The translations under genes and the position numbers were made by a program. Below, piece by piece: positions 16,321-24,503 of a stretch of DNA of 38,489 nt. The notes beneath the pieces were generated by a model. The model was not told the DNA's origin. It ran no database searches and was given only the letters and a program-made list of their open reading frames with translations. Origin of the DNA: UM-FILTER-42-14 sp964586055 (GTDB taxonomy: Bacteria > Patescibacteriota > Microgenomatia > UBA1400 > PJMF01); assembly GCA_964586055.1 (NCBI GenBank), contig CAZPFX010000008.1:1-38489 (forward strand), in the 5' to 3' direction. Within the stretch, counting starts at the first letter, position 1. The number at the start of each line of letters is the position of its first letter.

Positions 16321-17184
16321 TTATCCGTGTAATGATAATGTTGCAGTAGTAATCTCAAGTAATTCATTTGTAATACTGGCCTGTCTTGATTTGTTGAAAA
16401 TCAATTGTAGTTCGTCAACTAGATCTCCTGCGCTTTCGCTCGCGTTCTTCATCGCGACCATTCTGGCAGAATGCTCACTTGCCTTGCTCTCGAGAAAAGC
16501 TTGATATACTGAGTTTTCAAGATAGTATGGAACTAGCTCAGCGAGGATTTCTTTGGCACTCGGTTCAAAAATGTATTCACCATGACTTTGGTGCTGCGCT
16601 GTGAAACTATCATCTGGTGGAAGGATAGGAAGTAACTGCTGGAATTTTGGCTTTTGAGAAAGGGTGTTAACAAAATCCATATACAAAATTGAAACATTCT
16701 TGAATTCGTGGTTCAAATATCCCTCCATAGCAATTCTGGTTATGGGCAAAATATCAGCGAGTTGAATTGAGTCAGGTAAATCTGAAAACTGAGCAAATGT
16801 TTGAATTCCAGAAAAGAGTGTGAAGGCTATGGCTTTCCTACCGACGACAAGAAGAGTGCCTTTTGGATGACCAACCTTCCATTCTAGAAGTTTTCTAAAA
16901 AGGGTTGGGTTAAAGCTTCCTGAGAGGCCTCTGTCCGTCGAAAGACAAATTAAAAGGTCGCTGCCAATTCCATGATTATCAAAAAGAGGATGGACTAGGA
17001 TGTTTTGTTCTTGGCTGATCTTAGTTAGAATTTCTTCTAAAGCAGTGGCGTACGGACGAGACTGAACAGCTTGCAACTGTGCTTTTCGCATTTTGCTCGC
17101 CGCAACCATCTCCATAGCTTTTGTTATCTTGGAGATATTCTTCGCAGTTTTAATGCGATTTTTGACTTGCCTAGTGTTTGCCAT
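16321..17184 (-). CDS. atpG: ATP synthase gamma subunit
   Basis: Protein of 287 residues forming the central rotating shaft. The N-terminal helix begins with RQVKNRIKTAKNISKITKAMEMV and the C-terminal helix contains MKNASESAGDLVDELQLIFNKSRQ, both conserved gamma signatures. The start overlaps the atpA stop by 14 bases, so translation is probably coupled. Confidence 0.95.
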   Translation of the reverse strand: MANTRQVKNRIKTAKNISKITKAMEMVAASKMRKAQLQAVQSRPYATALEEILTKISQEQNILVHPLFDNHGIGSDLLICLSTDRGLSGSFNPTLFRKLLEWKVGHPKGTLLVVGRKAIAFTLFSGIQTFAQFSDLPDSIQLADILPITRIAMEGYLNHEFKNVSILYMDFVNTLSQKPKFQQLLPILPPDDSFTAQHQSHGEYIFEPSAKEILAELVPYYLENSVYQAFLESKASEHSARMVAMKNASESAGDLVDELQLIFNKSRQASITNELLEITTATLSLHG

Positions 17185-18709
17185 CCGGATCTTCTTTTGC
17201 CAGTTCAGGGTGCATCTTGTTAAATGCAGTAATTACTTTTTCTAAGTTTTTCTCTGCGGCATCAGTAAGCTTGCCCTCTGATTTCATTTGGGTGAGTAGC
17301 TTCTTTTGCGAAGTTCTCATGTGAGATACGAACTCCATTTCCCACTTGCCAATAGAGTCTGTTTCAATTGTGTCTAAAAATCCGTGTGTAGCAGCATAAA
17401 TGACTACTGATTGTTCCTCAACTTTTAGAGGATTGTTCCAACCTTGTTTTAGAACCGCGTTTACGCGAGCTCCTCTTTCAAGCTGTTTTCGTGTTCTATC
17501 GTCAAGATCGGAGCTGAACTGGGCGAAAGCTTGAAGTTCTCTGAATTGGGCCAAATCAAGTTTCATCGTTCCAGCCACCTGTTTCATTAATTTGATTTGT
17601 GCAGCTGACCCGACTCTCGATACTGAAAGACCAACATTAATAGCCGGTTTTGTGCCAGCGTTAAAGAGATCGGACTCTAGGTAAATCTGCCCGTCAGTAA
17701 TAGAAATAACGTTGGTGGGAATATAGGCACTAACGTCATTGGCTTGAGTTTCGATAATTGGAAGAGCGGTAATTGATCCACCGCCGTGTTCTTTATTAAG
17801 GCGGCAGGCTCTTTCAAGAAGTCTTGAGTGAAGATAGAAAACGTCTCCAGGATACGCTTCTCTTCCGGAAGGTCTTCTAAGTAGCAAAGAAATTTCTCTG
17901 TAGGCTTGAGCATGTTTGGATAAATCGTCAAAAATAATCAAAACATCTTTACCTTTTTCAAGGAAATATTCAGCAACTGCTTGACCAGCGTATGGAGCAA
18001 GAAATTGTTCTGCAGCCATGTCAGATGCAGTGGCAGCCACAATTACTGTGTAATCAAGAGCGCCAGCTTCTTTTAAGGTTTGGGAAATTTGGGCAAGAGA
18101 TGATCTCTTTTGGCCAATACTGACATAAACACAGATGACATCTTGATCATTCTGATTAAGAATCGTGCCTAGAGCGATAGCAGTTTTACCTGTTGCTCTG
18201 TCGCCAATGATTAATTCTCTTTGTCCGCGACCAATTGGGATCATAGCGTCGATAGCCTTGATACCGGTCTGGAGAGGAACTGTGACAGATTGTCTGCTCA
18301 TGACTCCAGGAGCAATTCTCTCTAAAAGCATATCTTTTGGTGATTTTAAGGCTGGCAAACCATCGATTGGTCTCCCCAATGCGTCTACGACTCTGCCAAT
18401 AATTTTATCTGAAACTCCAATCGAAAGAATTTTGCCGGTTCTTTTCACGGTGTCTCCAGTTGTGAGGGACTTTGCTTCACTTAAAGCAACGATATTGACC
18501 TGATCCTTCTCAAGATTTAATGCCAATCCAAATTCATCATTGCCAATGTCAACCAACTCTCCGGCCTGAACTTCTGCCAAACCTTTGACACGAATAACTC
18601 CATCTCCAAAAGACATTACTGTGCCAACGGATTCAGGTGTTGGGGTAATGTTTGCTTCAGCAATGAGCTTGCTTAGCACAGTTTGTAATTGATCGTTTTT
18701 GTTTTTCAT
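17171..18709 (-). CDS. atpA: ATP synthase alpha subunit
   Basis: Protein of 512 residues, the non-catalytic nucleotide-binding F1 subunit. Walker A is GDRATGKTAIALGTI, and VIIFDDLSKHAQAYREISLLLRRPSGREAYPGDVF is recognisable in part as the alpha signature. The N-terminal helix (about residues 5-20), which in other enzymes binds the delta subunit N-terminal domain, is present. This matters because the delta subunit here seems to lack that domain. A GGAC ribosome site precedes the ATG. Confidence 0.97.
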   Translation of the reverse strand: MKNKNDQLQTVLSKLIAEANITPTPESVGTVMSFGDGVIRVKGLAEVQAGELVDIGNDEFGLALNLEKDQVNIVALSEAKSLTTGDTVKRTGKILSIGVSDKIIGRVVDALGRPIDGLPALKSPKDMLLERIAPGVMSRQSVTVPLQTGIKAIDAMIPIGRGQRELIIGDRATGKTAIALGTILNQNDQDVICVYVSIGQKRSSLAQISQTLKEAGALDYTVIVAATASDMAAEQFLAPYAGQAVAEYFLEKGKDVLIIFDDLSKHAQAYREISLLLRRPSGREAYPGDVFYLHSRLLERACRLNKEHGGGSITALPIIETQANDVSAYIPTNVISITDGQIYLESDLFNAGTKPAINVGLSVSRVGSAAQIKLMKQVAGTMKLDLAQFRELQAFAQFSSDLDDRTRKQLERGARVNAVLKQGWNNPLKVEEQSVVIYAATHGFLDTIETDSIGKWEMEFVSHMRTSQKKLLTQMKSEGKLTDAAEKNLEKVITAFNKMHPELAKEDPDGKH

Positions 18710-18718
18710 GTGTTTGTC

Positions 18719-19162
18719 CTATGCTCCTGCAGTTTTTTTCAAAAGGGTTCGGCGCAAATTTGCTAGCTTTCCCTGGATAGTACCGTCGAATTCTTTATCT
18801 CCAACCACGATTTTAAGACCACCTATGCAGTTTTTATCAATATTCTCTTTATATTGAGCAGGACCAACTTTTTCAGAAACTAAGTCATGAAGAAGTTTTC
18901 TTTCGTTAGCTGAAAGTGGAACTGCTGAGGTGATAACTACCTTAGGAAGTTGTGGATCGAGTTTTTGAAGTTCTCCCAAAATACTGGCATCAAGCTCTTG
19001 GCCATCAACAATTAATTGAACACCTCCAACTATACGAGGATCTATGGCAAAAGTTGCTTCCGAAGAACCAAGCTTTGCTTTAAGAAGGTCTTGAACTGAT
19101 TTTCGTTGTTCTTTTGCTAGTTCGCTAGCAGTTACAATTGTAATTTGATGCTTAGAAGCCAT
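18719..19162 (-). CDS. atpH: ATP synthase delta subunit, tandem C-terminal domains
   Basis: Protein of 147 residues in the atpH position of the operon; canonical delta is about 177. Residues 75-136 match the delta C-terminal domain: ITSAVPLS, then IDKNCIGGLKIVVGD, then FDGTIQGKLANL. Residues 7-68 align with this block without a gap at a constant offset of 68, with 20 identities in 62 by my count, including ID, GG, D and G-x-L positions. The six-helix N-terminal domain that normally binds alpha is missing. I infer a delta built from two C-terminal-type domains. In E. coli this domain contacts the b-subunit stalk. The identification as delta rests on both the repeat match and the operon order. 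Confidence 0.88.
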   Translation of the reverse strand: MASKHQITIVTASELAKEQRKSVQDLLKAKLGSSEATFAIDPRIVGGVQLIVDGQELDASILGELQKLDPQLPKVVITSAVPLSANERKLLHDLVSEKVGPAQYKENIDKNCIGGLKIVVGDKEFDGTIQGKLANLRRTLLKKTAGA

Positions 19163-19165
19163 ACT

Positions 19166-19651
19166 TTAAAGTACTTTCGAAAGTGATTTTATTTCATCTG
19201 CAATCAGCTGGTGATGTTTCTTTTCAGATAGCTGCTCGCCAGAGACTTTAGCAGTTGTTTCGATCACCAAATCAACAATGCTTTGTTGCATTTCTGCAAT
19301 TTGACGAGCTTGCTCATCTTTCCATTGTTGTTTAATCTGAGCAATTTCTGCCTCAGCTCCAAGTCTTGCTTCAGCAATAATTTCTTTCTTCTGGATAGTT
19401 GCCATCTTTGTAGCTTCAGCTAATATTTTGGCTCTCTCCTTTTCAATTGCATTCTGGCTTTTTTGCTTTAATTGATCGACTTTTTCTCTCTCAAGCAACG
19501 CAGCTTCAGCAGCTTTTTGTCCCTCTTCAATTCTTTTTGATCTTTCAGCAAAGATTTTTAGAATTGGTTTGTAGAGCAAGTACGAAAGTGCTCCAAATAC
19601 GATCGAGAAATTGATTAACTGAAATACTATTTGAGAAAGTTGAATCTCCAT
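19166..19651 (-). CDS. atpF: ATP synthase b subunit
   Basis: Protein of 161 residues forming the peripheral stalk. An N-terminal membrane helix (about residues 7-28, IVFQLINFSIVFGALSYLLY) is followed by PILKIFAERSKRIEEG and a long charged coiled coil rich in A, E, K and Q. Length is standard. It lies 3 bases before atpH and 9 bases after atpE. Confidence 0.94.
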   Translation of the reverse strand: MEIQLSQIVFQLINFSIVFGALSYLLYKPILKIFAERSKRIEEGQKAAEAALLEREKVDQLKQKSQNAIEKERAKILAEATKMATIQKKEIIAEARLGAEAEIAQIKQQWKDEQARQIAEMQQSIVDLVIETTAKVSGEQLSEKKHHQLIADEIKSLSKVL

Positions 19652-19660
19652 GGATGCTTT

Positions 19661-19876
19661 CTATACAAATTTAAGAATAAGGGCGACGACCAAAGCGTAG
19701 ATAGCGATAGCTTCTGCGAAGGCGATACCCAAAATCATATTTGTCTGTATTTTACCTGCTGCTTCTGGATTGCGTCCAATGGCTTCTAAAGCCTTGGCTA
19801 CTAGCATTCCAATAGCTATAGCTGGACCAATAGATCCAAGTCCCATTACGAGTGCGACAGCAAATTCTGTTGTCAT
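19661..19876 (-). CDS. atpE: ATP synthase c subunit
   Basis: Protein of 71 residues, a two-helix hairpin that forms the membrane rotor ring. The conserved loop RNPEAAGKI and the carboxylate Glu55 in AFAEAIAIYAL are present. The residue after Glu55 is Ala, not Ser/Thr, and the position matching the Ile-type residue of sodium rings in helix 1 lacks Gln, so the sequence fits proton rather than sodium coupling. A strong AAGGAG ribosome site suits the high copy number needed. Confidence 0.96.
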   Translation of the reverse strand: MTTEFAVALVMGLGSIGPAIAIGMLVAKALEAIGRNPEAAGKIQTNMILGIAFAEAIAIYALVVALILKFV

Positions 19877-19892
19877 ATTTTCTCCTTAACTA

Positions 19893-20765
19893 CTAATGAC
19901 TATCGTGACTTATTGTAGCCATATTAATAAATACTAATGTTAACATCGAGAAAACTAAGGCTTGAATAAATCCTACGAATATCTCAAGACCATAGAATGG
20001 TAATGGAATTCCCAGTGGAATTAAAGCAGCAATAACGACCAGAAGAACTTCGCCCGCAAAGATATTTCCAAAGAGACGGAAGGCAAAAGAAATAATTTTA
20101 GCGAACTCAGAAATTAACTCTAAAATACCAACAAAGAACATAATTGGGCTTTCGAAGTTAACAAACTTTTTAAGGTATGAAAGCTTCTGAGATTTTAGTC
20201 CAAAATATTGGGTGGCAAAGATTGAAATAAGTGCAAGAGCTAGCGTTGTGTTTAGATCTGCAGTTCCTGGTCGGAAGAGAGGAGCTCTGGGAGAGTGAAC
20301 CTCCTGAGTGTTTTCCTGTGAAAGTGATTCTAAGGCTGATTCATTTGCAGTTTCTTCGAAGACAACTTCGTCATGTCCAACTTCTGCAACAATTGTTTCT
20401 GGTGAATGAGATGACTCAAAAACTGGAGTAGTGATGCTACCCACTCCTGGTAAGAGCCCAAGCCAGTTGTTCAGAACGATGAATAAAAAGAAAGTAGAGA
20501 CTATCGGTAAAAATTGTGCGGCTTTCTTTGCGTCAAGAGTAACGGAATAAACAAAAGAAAAAAGAGTTTCAATCAGCCACTCAGCAAAATTCTGGACACC
20601 AGTCGGCCTGTCTGTCTCTTTTAATTGAGATCTGACCACAACCGCGAATGTAATTAAAATCAGACTGACAATCACACTTGTAAACATTGAGTTGGTGATC
20701 GGGAGTGAGCCGACACTAAAAATAGGTTCAGCTGAGAGTGAAATGTGAATTGAGTCTGTTGACAT
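19893..20765 (-). CDS. atpB: ATP synthase a subunit
   Basis: Protein of 290 residues, the membrane stator that conducts protons past the c-ring. The essential arginine is Arg230 in AFRLFGNIFAGEV, and RPGTADLNTTLALALI is the conserved helix nearby. Between LLPGVGSITTP and LFRPGTADLN there is an acidic, His-containing insertion of about 45 residues (about 115-160) in a loop that is much shorter in E. coli. It is the first gene of the atp operon and has a conventional leader of roughly 25 bases. Confidence 0.95.
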   Translation of the reverse strand: MSTDSIHISLSAEPIFSVGSLPITNSMFTSVIVSLILITFAVVVRSQLKETDRPTGVQNFAEWLIETLFSFVYSVTLDAKKAAQFLPIVSTFFLFIVLNNWLGLLPGVGSITTPVFESSHSPETIVAEVGHDEVVFEETANESALESLSQENTQEVHSPRAPLFRPGTADLNTTLALALISIFATQYFGLKSQKLSYLKKFVNFESPIMFFVGILELISEFAKIISFAFRLFGNIFAGEVLLVVIAALIPLGIPLPFYGLEIFVGFIQALVFSMLTLVFINMATISHDSH

Positions 20766-20798
20766 TAATAATCTTACGATCAGTTTCTACACGGCCAG

Positions 20799-20826
20799 AT
20801 TATACCGATCTTATCTCGCTCGACAA
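20799..20826 (-). promoter_or_regulatory. atp operon promoter
   Basis: TTGTCG (20821-20826), 16-base spacer, perfect TATAAT (20799-20804) on the minus strand. The -10 ends 33 bases before the atpB ATG, so this operon has a true 5' leader, in contrast to most first genes in the window. Confidence 0.72.
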
Positions 20827-20840
20827 GGGGCGTCCAGCTT

Positions 20841-22550
20841 CTACTTCGCTAACACTAGAACAATGTCATATTTTCCGGTTGGATCTTCAGTATCTTTACC
20901 TTCTAAATATGTAACTTCGAGACCAGTTGCGTCATTTACAGCCGCAAGTAGTTCTGCGTTGTCGGTGTAATCCTCAGAAACTAACAGATATGTTCCTGGA
21001 TCTGCATAGTCGCCTTTTGCATTTCCTGTGTCAGCTTTTGCAAAATCGGCAGCCTCTAATTTTGTGCCTATTTGCCCTGCGTACCCGGCTTTCGTCGTTG
21101 CGTTAACGACAAGAATCTTTAAATCTCCTACAGCTAGTTCAACACTTGGCTCTGGCGAAGGCTCTGGTGTAGGAGAAGCTTCAGCTACTGCCGGCTGCTC
21201 TACCTCTACAACAGGACTCACGTTTCCAGAATTCTTATCCGAGAAATTGAGAAACAGCAAACCAATACCAATACCAACAGCAACAGTCACGGCAAAAGCT
21301 GCAACAGTAATGAAAGCCATTTTCACCATTGGACCTACCCCTGTCTTATTTTTGATGACTGGTGACTCTGTTTTTTCTGGCATAGGTTTTTCGCTAATTA
21401 CTACTGGTGTTGTTTTAGACTTCTCAGAATTATGTGTGAACTGTGAGATATTAACGTCATCCATGGTATCAGAAGGCTTTGTTTCTGTCACAGGATCTTC
21501 GGCAGGAGTTTCTTTCTTTGGTTCCTCAATAACATCCTCTTCAGTTTTTTTAATTTCCTCTTCCTTGATTTCTGGTTCAGAAGCTTTCTCTTCAACATCA
21601 GTGGTTAGAGGAGCGGTTGGTTTGGGCAGGTCGCTAGCTGGCATAGGTTCCTTTGTAGTATTTTCTTCCTTGTATTGTTGGTACTGTTTTCTTTCTTCTG
21701 GAGAGGCAATTCCAATTTTAAAACGTGGAACTGGAAACTGATCGATCGAGAGTGTGCGCATGCTCGACTCAATGATACTTTTTACATAGGATGGCAATTT
21801 ATCATGATCGTCAGAAAAAGAGCTTAGTTGTTGAAGTGGCAAGGTGTCACTTAGTAGCTCCTTTAGTTTTGTCTGAACAAGCTCATTAGTAAGAAGGTAA
21901 ACCGTCTGGATACTTGGCTGAGCGCCTTTTAAGGTTTTAATTGTCTCGGCGATGGCTTCAACATCCGAAACTGTACTCTGCATTGTTTGGTCAACACCTA
22001 TGTAGTGCAAAGCGCTGTGCAAAGTGTCGCCAATCTGAAGAACGCTAATTGAGGGCTCTAAAGAAATTACTGACTTAATGGCCCAACTCAGTGGTGAAAC
22101 GGCAGATATTTTTGCTGAAACAGCATCGGAACCAGCTCGAATTGGAGAAAGAAGTGTTTTTTCGATTGCAGAAATCTGGACTTTAGAAATACCTTTCAGC
22201 TCCGTCAAAACAAAGGTTTCGAGTTCGTGGGTCTCAGTCGAAAGATCTAAAGACGGAAGAAGCTCTGTTTTGAGGTACTGCTTTATTTTGGCATCAGAGG
22301 TCTCTTCGACAGAAACAATCGTGTTTGTAAAAAGGAAATCTGGAAGAATTAGGTGATATGACTCACCTGGCTCTAGCTTGTCACAAAGCTTAACAATATG
22401 CTCTGGAATGAACTCATTGTCATTCATGAAGGTGCCGTTGATTTGGTGAAAGGATTGAACTGAGAAACTATTTGGTTTTTTGGTCGGCAGCAACTCCGCA
22501 ATATATGAGACGTCAGGTAGAACGTATAGTAGCTTCTCGGTGTTGAGCAT
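20841..22550 (-). CDS. Membrane protein, PilM-like N-terminus and LytR_C domain
   Basis: Protein of 569 residues. Residues 1 to about 285 are a globular, probably cytoplasmic domain; the arrangement (an early strand-rich part, YHLILPDFLF, then IKQYLKTELLPSL) is reminiscent of PilM/GspL-type actin-like proteins, but this is only a resemblance. A long P/E/K/T-rich disordered linker (about 285-405) leads to one membrane helix (about 411-434). After a second linker with P-E-P-S-P-E-P the C-terminal part (about 475-569) starts VGDLKILVVNATTKAGYAG, matching the LytR_C domain found in wall-associated proteins. Topology is therefore inside, then membrane, then outside. The promoter is near-leaderless. 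A cell-envelope or pilus-assembly role is an inference. Confidence 0.65.
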   Translation of the reverse strand: MLNTEKLLYVLPDVSYIAELLPTKKPNSFSVQSFHQINGTFMNDNEFIPEHIVKLCDKLEPGESYHLILPDFLFTNTIVSVEETSDAKIKQYLKTELLPSLDLSTETHELETFVLTELKGISKVQISAIEKTLLSPIRAGSDAVSAKISAVSPLSWAIKSVISLEPSISVLQIGDTLHSALHYIGVDQTMQSTVSDVEAIAETIKTLKGAQPSIQTVYLLTNELVQTKLKELLSDTLPLQQLSSFSDDHDKLPSYVKSIIESSMRTLSIDQFPVPRFKIGIASPEERKQYQQYKEENTTKEPMPASDLPKPTAPLTTDVEEKASEPEIKEEEIKKTEEDVIEEPKKETPAEDPVTETKPSDTMDDVNISQFTHNSEKSKTTPVVISEKPMPEKTESPVIKNKTGVGPMVKMAFITVAAFAVTVAVGIGIGLLFLNFSDKNSGNVSPVVEVEQPAVAEASPTPEPSPEPSVELAVGDLKILVVNATTKAGYAGQIGTKLEAADFAKADTGNAKGDYADPGTYLLVSEDYTDNAELLAAVNDATGLEVTYLEGKDTEDPTGKYDIVLVLAK

Positions 22551-22559
22551 CTGGAAAAT

Positions 22560-22565
22560 AGTATA
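22560..22565 (-). promoter_or_regulatory. -10 box of the LytR_C membrane protein gene
   Basis: TATACT ends 9 bases before the ATG at 22550. No ribosome site and no obvious -35. The tRNA-Lys gene lies immediately upstream. Confidence 0.5.
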
Positions 22566-22587
22566 CCACCTCGACAGGATGTTTGTG

Positions 22588-22661
22588 TGAGTCCGCTGGG
22601 ACTCGAACCCAGGACACAGAGCTTAAAAGGCTCCTGCTCTAACCAACTGAGCTACGGACCC
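22588..22661 (-). tRNA. tRNA-Lys (anticodon UUU)
   Basis: Minus-strand cloverleaf of 74 nt. Acceptor arms GGGTCCG and CGGACTC pair with one G-U, the D arm is GCTC/GAGC, and the anticodon loop CTTTTAA gives anticodon TTT. The T arm is CTGGG/CCCAG around TTCGAGT. The discriminator is A and CCA is not encoded (next bases CAC). Confidence 0.95.
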
Positions 22662-22676
22662 ACAGAAGTGGAGTGA

Positions 22677-22682
22677 ATTATA
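22677..22682 (-). promoter_or_regulatory. -10 box of tRNA-Lys
   Basis: Perfect TATAAT on the minus strand, ending 15 bases before the tRNA 5' end. No clear -35. Confidence 0.5.
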
Positions 22683-22703
22683 GCAAGAAACTACCAATAC
22701 GGG

Positions 22704-22709
22704 TATACT
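22704..22709 (+). promoter_or_regulatory. -10 box of mutM
   Basis: TATACT ends 13 bases before the mutM ATG, implying a leader of about six bases with no ribosome site. The -35 is unclear. Confidence 0.5.
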
Positions 22710-22722
22710 CTGACCGAATATC

Positions 22723-23568
22723 ATGCCAGAACTTCCCGAAGTAGAAACAATTAGTCAAAGACTCTCGCCAGTACTTACTGGGAAAATTATCGAGAGGATC
22801 GATGTTTTAAGAGAGAAAAGCTTTTGGGGAGATGAAAAATTAGTAATTGGAAAAAAAGTCCTTGGTGTTTCAAGAAAAGCCAAGTTATTGGTTATCGCGC
22901 TAAGTGATTTAAGTTTTCTCGTTGTTCATCTAAAAATGACCGGTCAACTTATTTACCAAGATAAATCCCAGAGACTTGGTGGCGGCCACCCAACGGCTGA
23001 CTGGATTGAAACATTGCCAAGCACTCACACAAGAATCGTTTTTAAACTTAATAACGAAAGCACTCTGTACTTCAATGACATGCGTGTCTTTGGGTGGATA
23101 AAACATCTATCAGAATCAGATTTAGAAAAAGAGTTTTCACGATATGGCGTGGACATTATTGATCCGATTGTTTCAGGAACTTATCTTCATAAAAGATTGG
23201 CAAAAACATCCAGACCCATTAAAGTCGCAATAATGGATTCAGGTTTAATCGCTGGAGTAGGAAATATTTACGCCAACGACGCGTTAAACCTGGCTCGAAT
23301 AAACCCAAGTAGACCCGCAAATTCGCTTAGCGAGGATGAGAGCGCAGCGCTCTTAGATGCAATGATAACTGTCATAAATCTAGGCATTAAGCTTGGTGGT
23401 GCCACCATAGACAACTATAGAAACATCGATGGGTTCTCAGGAAATTACCAAACAAAAGTTTTAACTTACGGTAGGGAAAACTTGGGTTGTTTTAACTGTT
23501 CTGGAATAATTCAAAAAACAAAGATTGGCGGCAGGGGAACTTTTTACTGTCCAGAGTGCCAGGTCTAA
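22723..23568 (+). CDS. mutM: Formamidopyrimidine-DNA glycosylase
   Basis: Protein of 281 residues that removes oxidised purines such as 8-oxoguanine and nicks the abasic site. The mature N-terminus PELPEVETI, with catalytic Pro2 and Glu3, is intact. The DNA-binding signature IAGVGNIYANDAL is present, and the C-terminal zinc finger has the pattern CFNC and YCPEC. The length is standard. The stop overlaps the convergent ldh gene by 4 bases. Confidence 0.97.
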   Translation: MPELPEVETISQRLSPVLTGKIIERIDVLREKSFWGDEKLVIGKKVLGVSRKAKLLVIALSDLSFLVVHLKMTGQLIYQDKSQRLGGGHPTADWIETLPSTHTRIVFKLNNESTLYFNDMRVFGWIKHLSESDLEKEFSRYGVDIIDPIVSGTYLHKRLAKTSRPIKVAIMDSGLIAGVGNIYANDALNLARINPSRPANSLSEDESAALLDAMITVINLGIKLGGATIDNYRNIDGFSGNYQTKVLTYGRENLGCFNCSGIIQKTKIGGRGTFYCPECQV

Positions 23569-24485
23569 AGATAAGATTTCAGAGTTTCGACTGACTTCGC
23601 TAGTTCCTGCTTCTCTTTCCAGTCAAGTTTTGCCTCAAGCACCTTCTCAACTCCAGCTCTACCTATGACACAGGGCACGCTTACCGCCATTCCCGAGTGA
23701 CCATAGTATTGATGCAAGGGAATCGAGACTGGCAAGACAGACTTGGCATCTCGAAGGATCTTACCAACAATGTGTGAAATAACAGCTCCGATGCCAAAAA
23801 AAGTAGAGCCTTTGCATGCGATTATTTTATATGCTGCCTCCTTGGCTTTTTCATAAGCTTTAAGAGCCTTTTCTTCAGAGAAAGAATCAAGAGTTGTGAT
23901 TGACTGTCCCCCAACCATGGCGCTAGAGATGACTGGAAAAGATGAATCACCGTGTTCTCCAAGAATATAGGCGTGGATGCTTCTTGGACTTACTTTTAAA
24001 AACTCGGAGAGATGAAATCTGAATCTAGAGGTATCAAGAGTGGTTCCAGATCCGAAGATTCTCCCCTTTGGCCAGCCAGCGATTTGATAAGCTCTGTAGG
24101 TCAAGATGTCTACTGGGTTGGAAACAATTAATATTATCGAATTAGGAGCGTATTTTACAACGTTTGGGATAATGCTTTCAATTATCGAGAGGTTCTTTTT
24201 GGTTAGGTCGAGGCGCGTCTCGCCTGGCTTCTGAGCTGCGCCTGCGGTGATAACAACAACGTCACTATTTTCTAAATCTGCATAACTATCAGTAGCTTTT
24301 ATTGTGGCAGATGGCAAGAAACTCAGAGCATGCTCTAAATCCAACTCTTCTCCGAGTAGTTGGTTCTTATCTCTTCCAAACAGAACCAGTTCATTTACTA
24401 CTCCCTGATGAAGTAGTGAGTAAGCTGCAGACATACCCACTTTGCCACAGCCAATTATTGAAACTTTATTTGTGTCGAATATCAT
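23565..24485 (-). CDS. ldh: L-lactate dehydrogenase
   Basis: Protein of 306 residues reducing pyruvate to lactate with NADH. The Rossmann loop is GCGKVGMSAAY. The substrate-specificity loop AQKPGETR has Gln85 where malate dehydrogenases have Arg, which favours lactate. NPVDILTY, GTTLDTSRFR and the catalytic histidine in LGEHGDSSFP are all present. Together with pyruvate kinase it supports a fermentative metabolism. The -10 box ends 6 bases before the ATG, so the transcript would be leaderless. Confidence 0.93.
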   Translation of the reverse strand: MIFDTNKVSIIGCGKVGMSAAYSLLHQGVVNELVLFGRDKNQLLGEELDLEHALSFLPSATIKATDSYADLENSDVVVITAGAAQKPGETRLDLTKKNLSIIESIIPNVVKYAPNSIILIVSNPVDILTYRAYQIAGWPKGRIFGSGTTLDTSRFRFHLSEFLKVSPRSIHAYILGEHGDSSFPVISSAMVGGQSITTLDSFSEEKALKAYEKAKEAAYKIIACKGSTFFGIGAVISHIVGKILRDAKSVLPVSIPLHQYYGHSGMAVSVPCVIGRAGVEKVLEAKLDWKEKQELAKSVETLKSYL

Positions 24486-24491
24486 AAAATT

Positions 24492-24497
24492 AGTATA
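24492..24497 (-). promoter_or_regulatory. -10 box of ldh
   Basis: TATACT ends 6 bases before the ATG at 24485, the same spacing as at greA. It lies in the 18-base gap after the upstream transketolase stop. Confidence 0.55.
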
Positions 24498-24503
24498 TGC
24501 AAG

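Noticed and set aside
21028..21741. Long plus-strand frame of 237 codons opposite the LytR_C protein
   Set aside because: It mirrors the low-complexity linker and membrane region of the real gene, is rich in S/T/G, and has no initiation signals.
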